From Achromobacter marplatensis (GTDB lineage Bacteria > Pseudomonadota > Gammaproteobacteria > Burkholderiales > Burkholderiaceae_B), in contig NZ_NJIG01000020.1 in assembly GCF_002209535.1 (NCBI RefSeq), positions 1 through 64,000 of the forward strand: a stretch of DNA of 64,000 nucleotides, given 5' to 3'. Every line of letters begins with the position of its first letter. Within the stretch, counting starts at the first letter, position 1. Both the position numbers and the translations under genes were made by a program. Below, in pieces: positions 1 through 9,600 of the stretch. Under the pieces are notes generated by a model that did not search any database, was not told the DNA's origin, and was given only the letters and a program-made list of their open reading frames with translations.

Positions 1-192
1 TTCGCAGTGATTTATGCAGAGCGCTTCACTGACCCGTATCGCTGAGATAGCATCGACATGTCTGATCCTCTATGGGTTCAGGCTCTGAGTGCCTTAAACA
101 CAAAAAAACTGACACTCCCGTGGAGTGCGTTCCGGTGGGCCCAGGCACACGAACGTTTTTCGCACGTAACCCATCGTCTTCGCATGCCACCA

Positions 193-257
193 GATGGGTT
201 GCGCGCGATGGACATGTGCGTTCTAACATCGGCTTTGCCGCGCTCCACCCATCCTAC
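193..257 (+). repeat. GATGGGTT/CACCCATCCTAC palindromic repeat unit
   Basis: The 65-bp unit starts GATGGGTTGCGCGC and ends GCGCTCCACCCATCCTAC, so its ends are imperfect inverted repeats. The same ends recur at 11424-11583 (two units), 21773-21836, 40363-40427 and 40446-40511. I know similar GGATGGGT/ACCCATCC intergenic repeats from many proteobacteria; a REP-like or MITE-like nature is inference, because no transposase is present. Confidence 0.6.
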
Positions 258-579
258 GAACGCGAGTCCAGGTAGACACAAACATAAAGCCCCGAACGTA
301 GCCGATCGTCGTCACGTGCCGCCAGATGGGTGGCGCGCGTACGGGTCTTGGTCAGCACGTCGCTGGCTGCCGCGCGCCACCCGTCGCTCGCCCCTCCCCC
401 AGTGACTGCGAGACCCTTAGCAAACCCCTCCCCACCCCCGCGCAAGCGACCACCGCCACGACGCACCAGTGACGCGTAAGCCGAATGCGCGCCGCCCGCG
501 CGGCCGCAATCGGCGGGCCACGCAAATCTCGTCAGGAAACAAAATCCTGGCAGCGCATCGAACCAAGACAGCGCCAGCC

Positions 580-733
580 CGTCGGCGGGGTCGGGCTGAT
601 GGCGCGCAACCTTGATGCGCCCGAGGGAATCCGAAGGGAGCCGCAGGCGGACGAGGATGACAACGGGGAAGTCCGGAGCGAAGGCTCCGGACCGCTATCG
701 TGGGCGCGCGCCATCCGCCCGACCCCGCCGACG
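580..733 (+). repeat. structured repeat, copy A
   Basis: The outer arms 580-607 and 706-733 pair over 28 bp with one mismatch. Inside are GAGGGAATCCGAAGG, a short GCC-GCA-GGC hairpin, an ACGAGGATGAC segment, and the constant hairpin at 671-692 (stem GTCCGGAGC, loop GAAG). It shares arms with copy F at 51924-52077 but not with copies B, C, D or E. The flanks from about 417 onward also match copy F. Confidence 0.75.
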
Positions 734-842
734 GGCGACCCACGAAGCCCCATCGAGACGCACAGACGAAGCTCCATCAGGACGTACCGACGAAACTCCA
801 TCGAGACACACCGACGAAGCCCCGACCAGCCCCCCGCCGCCC

Positions 843-1670
843 CTACCTCGAATAAGCAGAAAACTTGGACTTAGAAATCGAAGTCGCCGCCACCTGCACA
901 TGCGGCGCCAGTTCTGCTTCTACCCTCGCCACGGTCCACCGCGTTGTCGGCACGGAAATATTGATTGCCGCCACGGCCAATCCACGATGATCGATAACCG
1001 GCGCAGCCACCGAAATATCCCCCAACACGGTCTCGTTCACGATGATCGCGTAGCCTTTCTCGGCCACGCGTTGCACGCGGTCCAGCAGCTTCTCGGGGTT
1101 CACTTCGGTATACGGCGTAATCGCTTCCAGCCGCGTCTGCGCCAGGATCTCGCGCCGGTGTTCGTCTGACAGCCGGGACAGAATCGCCGTCCCCGACGCC
1201 GTGAAGAATGCCGGCAGGCGGCTGCCCACGGCGATGTCCACATTCACCAGATGGTGGCCCGGAAAGCGCGCCACGAAAACGATCTCGTGGCCGTCCAGTT
1301 CCTGCAGGTTCGTCGTTTCGCCCAGCGTCCGGCTGATGTCCAGCAGATACGGCGACGCCTTGTCGATCAACTCGTTCGCGCGCACGTAGTTGTACGAGAA
1401 CTGCAGCACCTTCGGCGTCAGGCCGTAGTTGCGCGTTTCGGGGATGCGGCGCAGATAACCCAGCGTCTCCAGCGTGTAGACCAGGCGCTGCGTCGCGCTG
1501 CGGTCCAGGCCGGAAGCGCGTGCGATATCGGCCAGCGTCATGTGGCGTTTCGAACCGTCGAACGCGTGCAGCACCTGAAAGGCTTTTTCAGTGGAACCGA
1601 CAAACAGCGAAGACCGGGTCTCGGTCGGCGCCTGCGGGTTTTCCGTGTCGTCGGGGATGGATTTGCGCAC
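843..1670 (-). CDS. IclR-family transcriptional regulator
   Basis: The 275-residue protein has the IclR layout. An N-terminal winged helix (about residues 24-85, with an LADIARASGLDRSATQRLV helix-turn-helix) is followed by a C-terminal effector-binding domain (about 100-265, including AVGSRLPAFFTASGTAILS). Such proteins usually repress or activate a nearby catabolic operon in response to a small carboxylate or aromatic ligand. It lies 130 bp downstream of the dioxygenase-like gene on the same strand, and the AT-rich gap between them probably holds its own promoter. The ligand is not deducible. The 23-residue lead before the DNA-binding domain is normal for the family, so the first ATG is accepted. 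Confidence 0.88.
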   Translation of the reverse strand: MRKSIPDDTENPQAPTETRSSLFVGSTEKAFQVLHAFDGSKRHMTLADIARASGLDRSATQRLVYTLETLGYLRRIPETRNYGLTPKVLQFSYNYVRANELIDKASPYLLDISRTLGETTNLQELDGHEIVFVARFPGHHLVNVDIAVGSRLPAFFTASGTAILSRLSDEHRREILAQTRLEAITPYTEVNPEKLLDRVQRVAEKGYAIIVNETVLGDISVAAPVIDHRGLAVAAINISVPTTRWTVARVEAELAPHVQVAATSISKSKFSAYSR

Positions 1671-1762
1671 AGGGAACAGCCTATTGAGTTCTAGGGATGC
1701 CGCGCAAGAATCATCGCGACGTGGGAATTTGCCGGCCCATCGTCGCGTAGTGCGCTTACTTT

Positions 1763-1777
1763 AATTGTAATTCAATT
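1763..1777. promoter_or_regulatory. AT-rich inverted repeat upstream of iclR
   Basis: AATTG-N5-CAATT forms a perfect 5+5 inverted repeat inside a 40-bp AT-rich patch (1760-1800) between the dioxygenase-like gene and the IclR gene. In this GC-rich sequence the patch stands out and is a plausible autoregulatory IclR operator and promoter. No experimental consensus is being matched. Confidence 0.4.
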
Positions 1778-1800
1778 ATTAATAGCAAATATCAATTACT

Positions 1801-2598
1801 TTAAGCGCTTTCGGCAACCGGTTTTCCCAAAGGCACGCCCGGCTGCGAGGCCGATCGCGTGCCCGGCAGCGGATGGCACGATTGCGGGTGATAGGTGTGC
1901 ACCACCGACAGCTTCACGCGGTCGCTGCGATTGCCCTGCGCCGCGTGCAGCGTGCGGCAATGGAAGAACACCACGTCGCCGGCCTCGAGTTCCGGGCAGA
2001 CCGCCTGTGCGATCCATTCGGCGTTTTGCGGCGCGTCGTCGCGGAAGAATTTCTTGTCGTCGAACTGATCGGGCGTGAATGCCGCCGCATGCGAACCCGG
2101 GATGAAAGACAGCCCGCCGTTCTCGCGCTTTTCCGGCCCCAGGGCAAGCCAACAGGACACCAGGTCGGTATCGGAAAACGACCAATACCGGATGTCCTGA
2201 TGCCAGCCCGTCAAGCTGCCGTAGGCCGGATGCTTGGTCATCACGCAGTTGTGGTGCACCGTGGACAGCACGGCGGGTTCGCCGAAGTAGCTGGCCAGCC
2301 ATTGACCGATGCGCGGGTCGGTCGCCCATTGGGCAAACAGCGGATCGCGCGCATAGGCGCTAAGCAGGCGGCGCACCGTCAGCCCGCCTTCGGCGGCGCG
2401 CGACTCGGGCGCGCCGGGGTAGCGCAGATCGGCTTCGTATTCGATGGGGGCCACGTGCTCATGCAAATGGCGTTCGGCCAGCGCGCGCAGCGCCGCCACC
2501 TGGTCCGCGCCAACGAATTGGCGCGCCACCACAAACCCCTGCTTGCGCAGGACGGCTATCTGATCATCAGGCAGTAACCCGGACATCTCGATCCTCAC
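1801..2598 (-). CDS. phytanoyl-CoA dioxygenase (PhyH) family protein
   Basis: This 265-residue Fe(II)/2-oxoglutarate-dependent oxygenase has the double-stranded beta-helix signature of the PhyH family. The iron ligands are the HxD pair in GWHQDIRYW (about residue 130) and a distal His in FFHCRTLHAAQGNRSD, followed by the 2-oxoglutarate-binding Arg in that last stretch. Family members hydroxylate lipids, small acids or secondary metabolites; the substrate cannot be named. It precedes the IclR gene on the same strand and is a reasonable regulatory target. The start ATG lies at 2598, with no closer alternative before the conserved FVVARQF segment. Confidence 0.85.
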   Translation of the reverse strand: MRIEMSGLLPDDQIAVLRKQGFVVARQFVGADQVAALRALAERHLHEHVAPIEYEADLRYPGAPESRAAEGGLTVRRLLSAYARDPLFAQWATDPRIGQWLASYFGEPAVLSTVHHNCVMTKHPAYGSLTGWHQDIRYWSFSDTDLVSCWLALGPEKRENGGLSFIPGSHAAAFTPDQFDDKKFFRDDAPQNAEWIAQAVCPELEAGDVVFFHCRTLHAAQGNRSDRVKLSVVHTYHPQSCHPLPGTRSASQPGVPLGKPVAESA

Positions 2599-2704
2599 AC
2601 CCCGCGGCGGTTGCGAAGCGTCTGCGTGCAGGGCAGGCGCGTACCGGTCAAACGCCGGTATACGCGGGGATGGCTAGATTACCAAAGCGCCGGGCGCGCC
2701 GGCG

Positions 2705-3820
2705 TCAGGCGGTAGGTGTTTTTTCAACCGGCGGAACAATGGGGGGATGCAGGCGCGCGGCGTCGCGCTCTTGCACTTCGTGATGCACCCATTCGCGCCA
2801 TACCGCCACCAGCAAGGCCATCAGCACGGGGCCGACGAACAACCCCACGATGCCCATGGTCTTCACGCCGCCCACCAGGCCAAAGAAGGTCGGCAGGAAC
2901 GGCAGCTTGACCGGGCCGCCCACCAGGCGCGGGCGCAGGGTCTTGTCGACGATGAAGAGTTCGACGCTGCCCCAGACCATCAGCGCGATACCCGCGACCA
3001 GATGCCCCGAGCCCACCAGGTACAGCGACACCAAGGTGAACGACAGCGGCGCGCCGCCGGGGATCAGTGCCATGAAACCCGTGACCACGCCCAGCAGCAC
3101 GGGCGACGGCACGCCCGCCACCCAGTAAGCGATGCCCAGCACCAGGCCCTCGCCCAAGGCGATCAGGCCCATGCCCGTGACGGTGGAGTTGATGGTGGCC
3201 GGCACCACGCGCGAAAAGCGCTGCCAGCGCGCCGGCAGGATGCGTTCGCCCAGCACGTCCAGCTGGGCCACCATGCGGATGCCGTCCTTATAGACGAAGA
3301 ACAGGGTGATCAGCATGAACAGCACGGTCAGCAGCAGCTGGAACACGTTGCCCGTGGCCGCCAGCACCATGCGGTAGATATTGCCCAGGTGTTCGCCGCT
3401 GACGGCTTCGACTAGCGCGCCCAGCGCATGGGGCTGGCCGATATACGATTCCCAGTATTGCCCCAACCGTTCGCCCACGACCGGCATCGACGTGATCCAG
3501 TTGGGGACGGCCACGCCGTGGCGGTTGGCTGCGATGGCCCAGGCGAAGAAGGTGCTGGCTTCCTTGATGGCGTATGACAGCGCCAGGCTCATCGGTACGA
3601 TCAGCACGACGATCACCACCAGCAGCGCCAGCGACGCGGCCACTGCCGTGCGGCCACCGCAACGCACGACCAGGCGCTGGTACAAAGGCCAGCTGGCCAA
3701 ACCGATGATGAGTGCCGCAAGCGCGGGGACGAGGAAGCCGCTAAGGAAGTAAACCCCTGCCAACAAGACAAGCAGCAGCAGCCAACGGGCGATCAGGTAA
3801 GCGGGTAGAACAGGCTGCAT
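2705..3820 (-). CDS. AI-2E family (PerM/YdiK-like) membrane transporter
   Basis: This 371-residue inner-membrane protein has two N-terminal hydrophobic segments (about residues 7-55), another near 60-85, a soluble loop (about 95-150), and a C-terminal block of four to five segments (about 155-345). The conserved GFMALIPGGAPLSF stretch matches the family's P-rich helix break. Members were named after autoinducer-2 export, but many act as Na+/H+ antiporters or uncharacterised permeases, so function is open. Length is typical for the family. It stands alone, with about 150 bp to the LysR gene on the same strand. Confidence 0.88.
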   Translation of the reverse strand: MQPVLPAYLIARWLLLLVLLAGVYFLSGFLVPALAALIIGLASWPLYQRLVVRCGGRTAVAASLALLVVIVVLIVPMSLALSYAIKEASTFFAWAIAANRHGVAVPNWITSMPVVGERLGQYWESYIGQPHALGALVEAVSGEHLGNIYRMVLAATGNVFQLLLTVLFMLITLFFVYKDGIRMVAQLDVLGERILPARWQRFSRVVPATINSTVTGMGLIALGEGLVLGIAYWVAGVPSPVLLGVVTGFMALIPGGAPLSFTLVSLYLVGSGHLVAGIALMVWGSVELFIVDKTLRPRLVGGPVKLPFLPTFFGLVGGVKTMGIVGLFVGPVLMALLVAVWREWVHHEVQERDAARLHPPIVPPVEKTPTA

Positions 3821-3971
3821 AGAGCGGATCGACAGTAAGGGCGTTGTAGGCTTTGACTGTCGGACTATACAGACGTTTCATGAAATACGAGGGACGCAAG
3901 CCCTGTATTTACTACGGGGTTTCCCGTGGTTTCCCGGCGTGGCGGGCCGGCTGGCCCGCCCCCTCATACGC

Positions 3972-5051
3972 TTACAGCGCGTATTCGGCCGCCTCTTCGC
4001 GCGCGCTGCGGCGGCGCGGCGGCGCCGTCTGGAGCAAGGCGGGTTCCATGCCTGGCTGGGGCTGACCCAGGGTCATCGCGCTGGGCATGCCCAACTGGCG
4101 CTGATACACGCCGCAGCTGCCGACGGCGGGATCGGTTTCGTCACGGCCGCTCAGCAACGGGCAGCCGGCGAACAATTCCGCCACCCAGTCGGTGAAGGCG
4201 CGCACCTTGGGCGACAACTGGCGGCTTTGCGGATACAGCACGGAGATTGCCGTGGAGCTGGGCTTCCATTGCGGCAGGATTTCGATCAGTTCGCCGGATT
4301 GCAGGTGCGGCAAGGCCATATAGCGGGCGACTTGTATCAGGCCGAACCCTTTCAGGCCGCAATCCAGGTACGCGCCGGCTTCGTTCACGGCCACCGTCCC
4401 CTTCATGTCCACTTCCTGGTGCTTGCCGTCTACCTTGAAGTCCCAGGCGCAGTTGCGGCCCGTGCGGCTCATGAAGTAATGCACCGCGTGGTGATCGCGC
4501 AACGATTCGATCGTTTGCGGCATGCCGTGGCGGGCAATATAGGTGGGCGAAGCGCAGGTGACCGTCTGCAGGGTGCCGATGCGGCGCGCGACCAGGCTGG
4601 AATCTTCCAGTTCGCCGGCGCGGATCACGCAGTCCACGGCCTCTTGCACCATATCCACGGGGCGGTCGCCCAGGCCAAGCACCAGCTCGACGTCGGGGTA
4701 TTTGTCGTGGAAATCACACAATGAGGGGATCAGGATCAGCCGCCCGATGCAGGTCGGGACGTCGATGCGCAGCCGCCCCTTCAGGCGCAGCGCCGCTTCC
4801 TGGAAACAGGCCTCGGTCTCTTCGACGTCCGCCAGGATGCGCACGCAATGCTGGTAATAGCCCGCGCCGTCCGGCGTCAGGCCGATACGGCGCGTGGTGC
4901 GGTTGAGCAGGCGCACGCCCAGAAGGCGTTCGAGGTTCTGGATGATGGTGGTGACGGTGGTGCGCGGAAGCGAAAGGCTGTCGGCCGCCCGGGTGAAGCT
5001 ATTGGCGTCCACGACGCGCACAAACACCTGCATAGCCTGAAAACGGTCCAT
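3972..5051 (-). CDS. LysR-family regulator, divergent from axyEF-oprN
   Basis: The 359-residue protein has an N-terminal LysR helix-turn-helix (residues 1-60, with SFTRAADSLSLPRTTVTTII) and a substrate-binding domain to about 300, then a non-conserved tail of about 55 residues rich in Arg and Pro, unusual for this family (normally about 300). The sequence resembles the CrgA-like LysR subgroup. It is transcribed away from the efflux operon across a 387-bp gap, an arrangement typical of a LysR controlling the neighbouring operon. MexT plays that part for MexEF-OprN in Pseudomonas, but orthology to MexT is not shown here. Confidence 0.87.
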   Translation of the reverse strand: MDRFQAMQVFVRVVDANSFTRAADSLSLPRTTVTTIIQNLERLLGVRLLNRTTRRIGLTPDGAGYYQHCVRILADVEETEACFQEAALRLKGRLRIDVPTCIGRLILIPSLCDFHDKYPDVELVLGLGDRPVDMVQEAVDCVIRAGELEDSSLVARRIGTLQTVTCASPTYIARHGMPQTIESLRDHHAVHYFMSRTGRNCAWDFKVDGKHQEVDMKGTVAVNEAGAYLDCGLKGFGLIQVARYMALPHLQSGELIEILPQWKPSSTAISVLYPQSRQLSPKVRAFTDWVAELFAGCPLLSGRDETDPAVGSCGVYQRQLGMPSAMTLGQPQPGMEPALLQTAPPRRRSAREEAAEYAL

Positions 5052-5438
5052 GGCGACGGTGTCCTTTTGGGCAAATAAGTCGGGGTGAACGGAGCATAAC
5101 CCGATTTTGCCGCCGATTAGTCATTTCTGTCGAACAGTGTTGCCGGAATAGAAAGGTTTATCCGGCCCCGCAAAACACTCAGAATGCAAACCATCTTGAA
5201 GTGCCCTTGCCTCCCGGCGCCTCCACAGGGCATGTCAATCCTCAGCTTCCGACACCGCAGTGATCCCGCCCCGCCAAGGCGCCCTGCCTAGGAAACGCAA
5301 CCCTGTTGCATGTTGCATTGCAGCATATGCATATATCCAGCGGACGCTAAGGACTGCCATGCCCCGGACTGCCGGAGCCGCCTCCGCCCCAGGCTCAAAC
5401 AAGCGCGCTTTCGCCCCTATACCACTCAAGGAAACATC
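5052..5438. promoter_or_regulatory. divergent control region lysR/axyE
   Basis: The 387-bp gap must hold the promoters for both the LysR gene and axyE. At 5310-5326 an interrupted palindrome ATGTTGCA-T-TGCAGCAT (one mismatch) lies about 110 bp before axyE and is the best candidate operator. An AT-richer stretch near 5115-5160 lies in front of the LysR gene. No convincing -35/-10 pair was picked out by eye. Confidence 0.45.
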
Positions 5439-6635
5439 ATGGTTTCGCGCAATCGTATCGCTATGCTCGTCGTCTTTGCAGCCGTACTCGCGGCCGGAGG
5501 CGGCTATGCCCTGACCCGGGGACCTGCCGGCGGCAATGTCGCCATGGCCCAAGGCGCCCCCGCCGCCACGCCCGTCGAGGTGGCTGAAGTCGTCAGCAAG
5601 ACCATCGTGGACTGGCAGCGCTATTCCGGCCGCCTGGAAGCCATCGACCGCGTCGACATCCGCCCGCTGGTGTCCGGCACCCTGACGGCCGTGCACTTCC
5701 AGGACGGCAGCATCGTCAAGAAGGGCGACGTGCTCTTCACCATCGACCCGCGCCCGTACGCGGCCGAAGTGGACCGCGCCGCCGCCGCCCTGACGGCCGC
5801 CAAGGCCCGCGCGTCCTACACCGCCACGGAACTGGCCCGCGGCCAGCGCCTGCTGACGGACAACGCCATCGCCCGCCGCGACTTCGAGGAAAAGCAGAAC
5901 GCCTCGCGCGAAGCCGCCGCCAACCTGCAGGGCGCGCAAGCCGCCCTGGACTACGCCAAGCTGAATCTGGGCTACACGCGCATTGAAGCGCCGGTGGCTG
6001 GCCGCGTGTCGCGCGCCGAAGTCACCGTGGGCAACGTGGTCGCCGCCGGCGCCACGTCGGTGCCGCTGACGACGCTGGTGTCGGTGTCGAAGATGTACGC
6101 ATCGTTCGACGTGGACGAACAAACCTTCCTCAAGTACGTGAACCCGGCCCGCAACGGCAAGGCTGGTTCGGTCCCGGTCGAACTGGGCCTGGCCAACGAG
6201 GACGGCTATTCGCGCACCGGTTACGTGCAGTCGGTCGACAACCGCCTGGACGCCACCTCCGGCACGATCCGCGTGCGCGCCGAGTTCGATAACGCCGACG
6301 GTTCGCTCCTGCCCGGTCTGTATGCCCGCGTCCGCCTGGGCGGTAGCGACCCGCGTTCGGCCGTGCTGATCGACGAACGCGCCATCGGCACCGACCAGGA
6401 CAAGCGCTACGTGCTGGTGCTGGACGACAAGAACCACGCCATCTACCGCCAAGTGAAGCTGGGCGCCAACCAGGAAGGCCTGCGCGTCGTGGACTCGGGG
6501 CTTGCCGCCGGTGAGCGCATCGTCGTCAACGGCCTGCAACGCATCCGCCCCGGCGACGCCGTGGCTCCGACCGTCGTGCCCATGGTTGCCGCCAAGGCCG
6601 CTCCGGTCAAGACCGCCGCAGCCGCTCTGAAGTAA
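5439..6635 (+). CDS. axyE: RND efflux periplasmic adaptor (MexE/AxyE type)
   Basis: This is the membrane-fusion protein of a tripartite RND pump, 398 residues. An N-terminal hydrophobic anchor (residues 7-25) is followed by a barrel-sandwich domain (RPLVSGTLTAVHFQDGSIVKKG), an alpha-hairpin (about 100-165), the second lipoyl half (GYTRIEAPVAGRVSRAEVTVG), then beta-barrel and membrane-proximal domains. ATG 5439 follows the AAGGAA ribosome-binding site; an upstream in-frame ATG at 5310 would add non-conserved residues. axyF follows after 26 bp. The best family fit is MexE/BpeE; the Achromobacter system of this type is called AxyEF-OprN, usually exporting chloramphenicol, fluoroquinolones and similar compounds. 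Assigning those substrates here is inference. Confidence 0.9.
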   Translation: MVSRNRIAMLVVFAAVLAAGGGYALTRGPAGGNVAMAQGAPAATPVEVAEVVSKTIVDWQRYSGRLEAIDRVDIRPLVSGTLTAVHFQDGSIVKKGDVLFTIDPRPYAAEVDRAAAALTAAKARASYTATELARGQRLLTDNAIARRDFEEKQNASREAAANLQGAQAALDYAKLNLGYTRIEAPVAGRVSRAEVTVGNVVAAGATSVPLTTLVSVSKMYASFDVDEQTFLKYVNPARNGKAGSVPVELGLANEDGYSRTGYVQSVDNRLDATSGTIRVRAEFDNADGSLLPGLYARVRLGGSDPRSAVLIDERAIGTDQDKRYVLVLDDKNHAIYRQVKLGANQEGLRVVDSGLAAGERIVVNGLQRIRPGDAVAPTVVPMVAAKAAPVKTAAAALK

Positions 6636-6661
6636 GGCCTGCGCGTCTACAGAGAACGTTC

Positions 6662-9600
6662 ATGAATATCTCAAAGTTCTTCATCGACCGGCCGATTTTC
6701 GCCGGCGTGTTGTCCATCCTGGTGCTGCTGGCGGGCCTGTTGGCCATGTTCCAGCTGCCCATTTCCGAATACCCGGAAGTCGTGCCGCCGTCGGTGGTGG
6801 TGCGCGCGCAGTATCCGGGCGCCAACCCCAAGGTCATTGCCGAAACCGTCGCCTCGCCGCTGGAAGAATCCATCAACGGCGTGGAAGACATGCTGTACAT
6901 GCAGTCGCAGGCCAACAGCGACGGCAACCTGACGCTGACGGTCAACTTCAAGCTGGGCGTGGACCCGGACAAGGCGCAGCAGCTGGTGCAGAACCGCGTG
7001 TCGCAAGCGCTGCCGCGCCTGCCGCCGGACGTGCAGCGCCTGGGCGTGACCACCGCCAAGAGCTCGCCCACGCTGACGCTGGTCGTGCACTTGATCTCGC
7101 CCAATGACCGCTACGACATCACCTACCTGCGCAACTACGCGATCCTGAACGTCAAGGACCGCCTGGCCCGCATCACGGGCGTGGGCGAAGTGACGGTGTG
7201 GGGTTCGGGCAACTACTCGATGCGCGTCTGGCTGGACCCGCAAAAGGTCGCCCAGCGCGGCATGACCGCGTCCGAAGTGGTCGCCGCCATCCGCGAACAG
7301 AACGTGCAGGTCGCCGCCGGCGTGATCGGCGCATCGCCCACGCAAGGCGACGTGCCGCTGCAGCTGAACGTGAATGCGCGCGGCCGCCTGCAAAGCGAAG
7401 AAGAGTTCCGCGACATCATCCTGAAGACCTCGCCCGACGGCGCCGTGACGCACTTGTCCGACGTCGCCCGCGTGGAGCTGGACGCGCAGGAATACGGTCT
7501 GCGCTCGCTCCTGGACAACAAGCAGGCGGTGGGCATGGGCATCATGCAATCGCCGGGCGCCAACGCGCTGGACGTCTCGAGCAAGGTGCGCGCCGCGATG
7601 GCCGAACTGGAGCAGGACTTCCCGCCGGGCGTGGAATACCGCATCGAATACGACCCCACGCAGTTCGTGCGGTCCAGTATCGAAGCCGTGGTGCACACGC
7701 TGCTGGAAGCCATTGCGCTGGTGGTGCTGGTGGTGATCCTGTTCCTGCAGACCTGGCGCGCGTCCATCATCCCGCTGCTGGCGGTGCCGGTTTCCATCGT
7801 GGGCACGTTCGCGCTGCTGCTGGTGTTCGGCTATTCCATCAACGCCCTGTCGCTGTTCGGGATGGTGCTGGCCATCGGGATCGTGGTGGATGACGCCATC
7901 GTGGTGGTGGAAAACGTCGAGCGCAACATCGCGGCGGGCTTGAGTCCACGCGACGCGACCTACCGCGCCATGCGCGAAGTGAGCGGCCCCATCATCGCCA
8001 TCGCGCTGACGCTGTGCGCCGTGTTCGTGCCGCTGGCCTTCATGACGGGCCTGACCGGCCAGTTCTACAAGCAATTCGCCATGACCATCGCCATTTCGAC
8101 GGTGATCTCGGCCTTCAACTCGCTGACCCTGTCGCCCGCCCTGTCGGCCCTGCTGCTCAAGAGCCATCACGACAAGCAGGACTGGCTGACCCGTGGCATG
8201 AACCGCGTCTTCGGCCGCTTCTTCAACTGGTTCAACAACATGTTCGGCCGCGCCTCCGAGTCCTACGGCTCGGGCGTGTCCGGCGTGATCCGCCGCAAGG
8301 CGGGCGCGATGGGCGTGTACGCGGTGCTGGTGGCCGCGACCATCGGGGTGTCGTACCTGGTGCCTGGCGGCTTCGTGCCGGCGCAGGACAAGCAGTACCT
8401 GATCGGCTTCACGCAGCTGCCCAACGGTGCCTCGCTGGACCGCACGGAAGCGGTGATCCGCCGCATGAGCGACATCGCCCTGAAGGAACCCGGCGTGCAA
8501 TCCGCCATCGCGTTCCCGGGCCTGTCGATCAACGGCTTCACCAACAGCTCCAGCGCCGGCATCGTGTTCGTGACGCTCAAGCCCTTTGATGAACGCAAGG
8601 GCGCCGCGCTCTCGGGTAACGCCATCGCCGCGTCGCTGAACCAGAAGTTCGCCGCTATCCAGGACTCGTTCATCGCCGTGTTTCCGCCCCCGCCCGTGAT
8701 GGGCCTGGGCACGCTGGGCGGCTTCAAGCTGCAACTGGAAGACCGTGCCGCACTCGGCTATGCCGAACTGGACAAGGCCAAGCAGGCCTTCCTGGAAAAA
8801 GCGCGCCAGACGCCTGAACTGGGCCCGTCGTTCTCCAGCTACGAGATCAATGTGCCGCAGCTGGATGTGGACCTGGACCGCGTGAAGGCCAAGCAGTTGG
8901 GCGTGCCGGTGACCGAAGTCTTCGACACCATGCAGATCTACCTGGGTTCGATGTATGTGAACGACTTCAACCGCTTCGGCCGGGTGTTCCAGGTGCGTGC
9001 GCAAGCCGATGCGCCGTTCCGAGCGCACGCCGACGACATCCTGCAGCTGAAGACCCGCAATGCCGCGGGCGACATGGTGCCGCTGTCGTCGCTGGTGACC
9101 GTCAAGCAGACCTTCGGGCCTGAAATGGTGGTGCGCTACAACGGCTACACCGCCGCCGACATCAACGGCGGCCCGGCCCCCGGCTTCTCGTCCGACCAGG
9201 CGCAGGCCGCGGCCGAACGCGTCGCCGCCGAAACGCTGCCGCGCGGGGTGAAGTTCGAATGGACCGACCTGACGTATCAGCAGATCCTGGCGGGCAATGC
9301 TGGCTTATGGGTGTTCCCCATCAGCGTGCTGCTGGTGTTCCTGGTGCTGGCCGCGCTGTATGAAAGCCTGACGCTGCCGCTGGCCGTGATCCTGATCGTG
9401 CCGATGAGCATCCTGGCTGCGCTGACGGGCGTCTACCTGACGGGCAACGACAACAACATCTTCACGCAGATCGGCTTGATGGTGCTGGTGGGGTTGTCGG
9501 CGAAGAACGCCATTCTGATCGTGGAATTCGCCCGCGAACTTGAGATGAGCGGCCGCACGCCGCTGGAAGCCGCCATCGAAGCCAGCCGCCTGCGTCTGCG

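Larger units (their letters stand above)
1..842. other. gene-free repeat-bearing region upstream of the iclR 3' end
   Basis: No frame here shows a recognisable protein; the open frames are short, mutually overlapping and low-complexity Arg/Pro/Ser, as expected of GC-rich non-coding DNA. About 193-257 holds a GATGGGTT...CACCCATCCTAC unit, with a related GATGGGTGGCGCGC half near 320-340. From about 417 to 745 lies a long repeat block whose second half is the folded element at 580-733. Almost the same block recurs at about 51790-52090. Nothing recognisable is seen in bases 1-160. Confidence 0.7.

Noticed and set aside
671-692. Constant hairpin (GTCCGGAGC stem) as a rho-independent terminator
   Set aside because: No T-run follows in any copy and the hairpin is embedded inside a larger conserved fold.
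6671-9028. Very long open frame (785 codons) antisense to axyF
   Set aside because: It is His/Gln/Arg-rich low-complexity sequence produced by codon bias of the real gene on the other strand, with no family motif.
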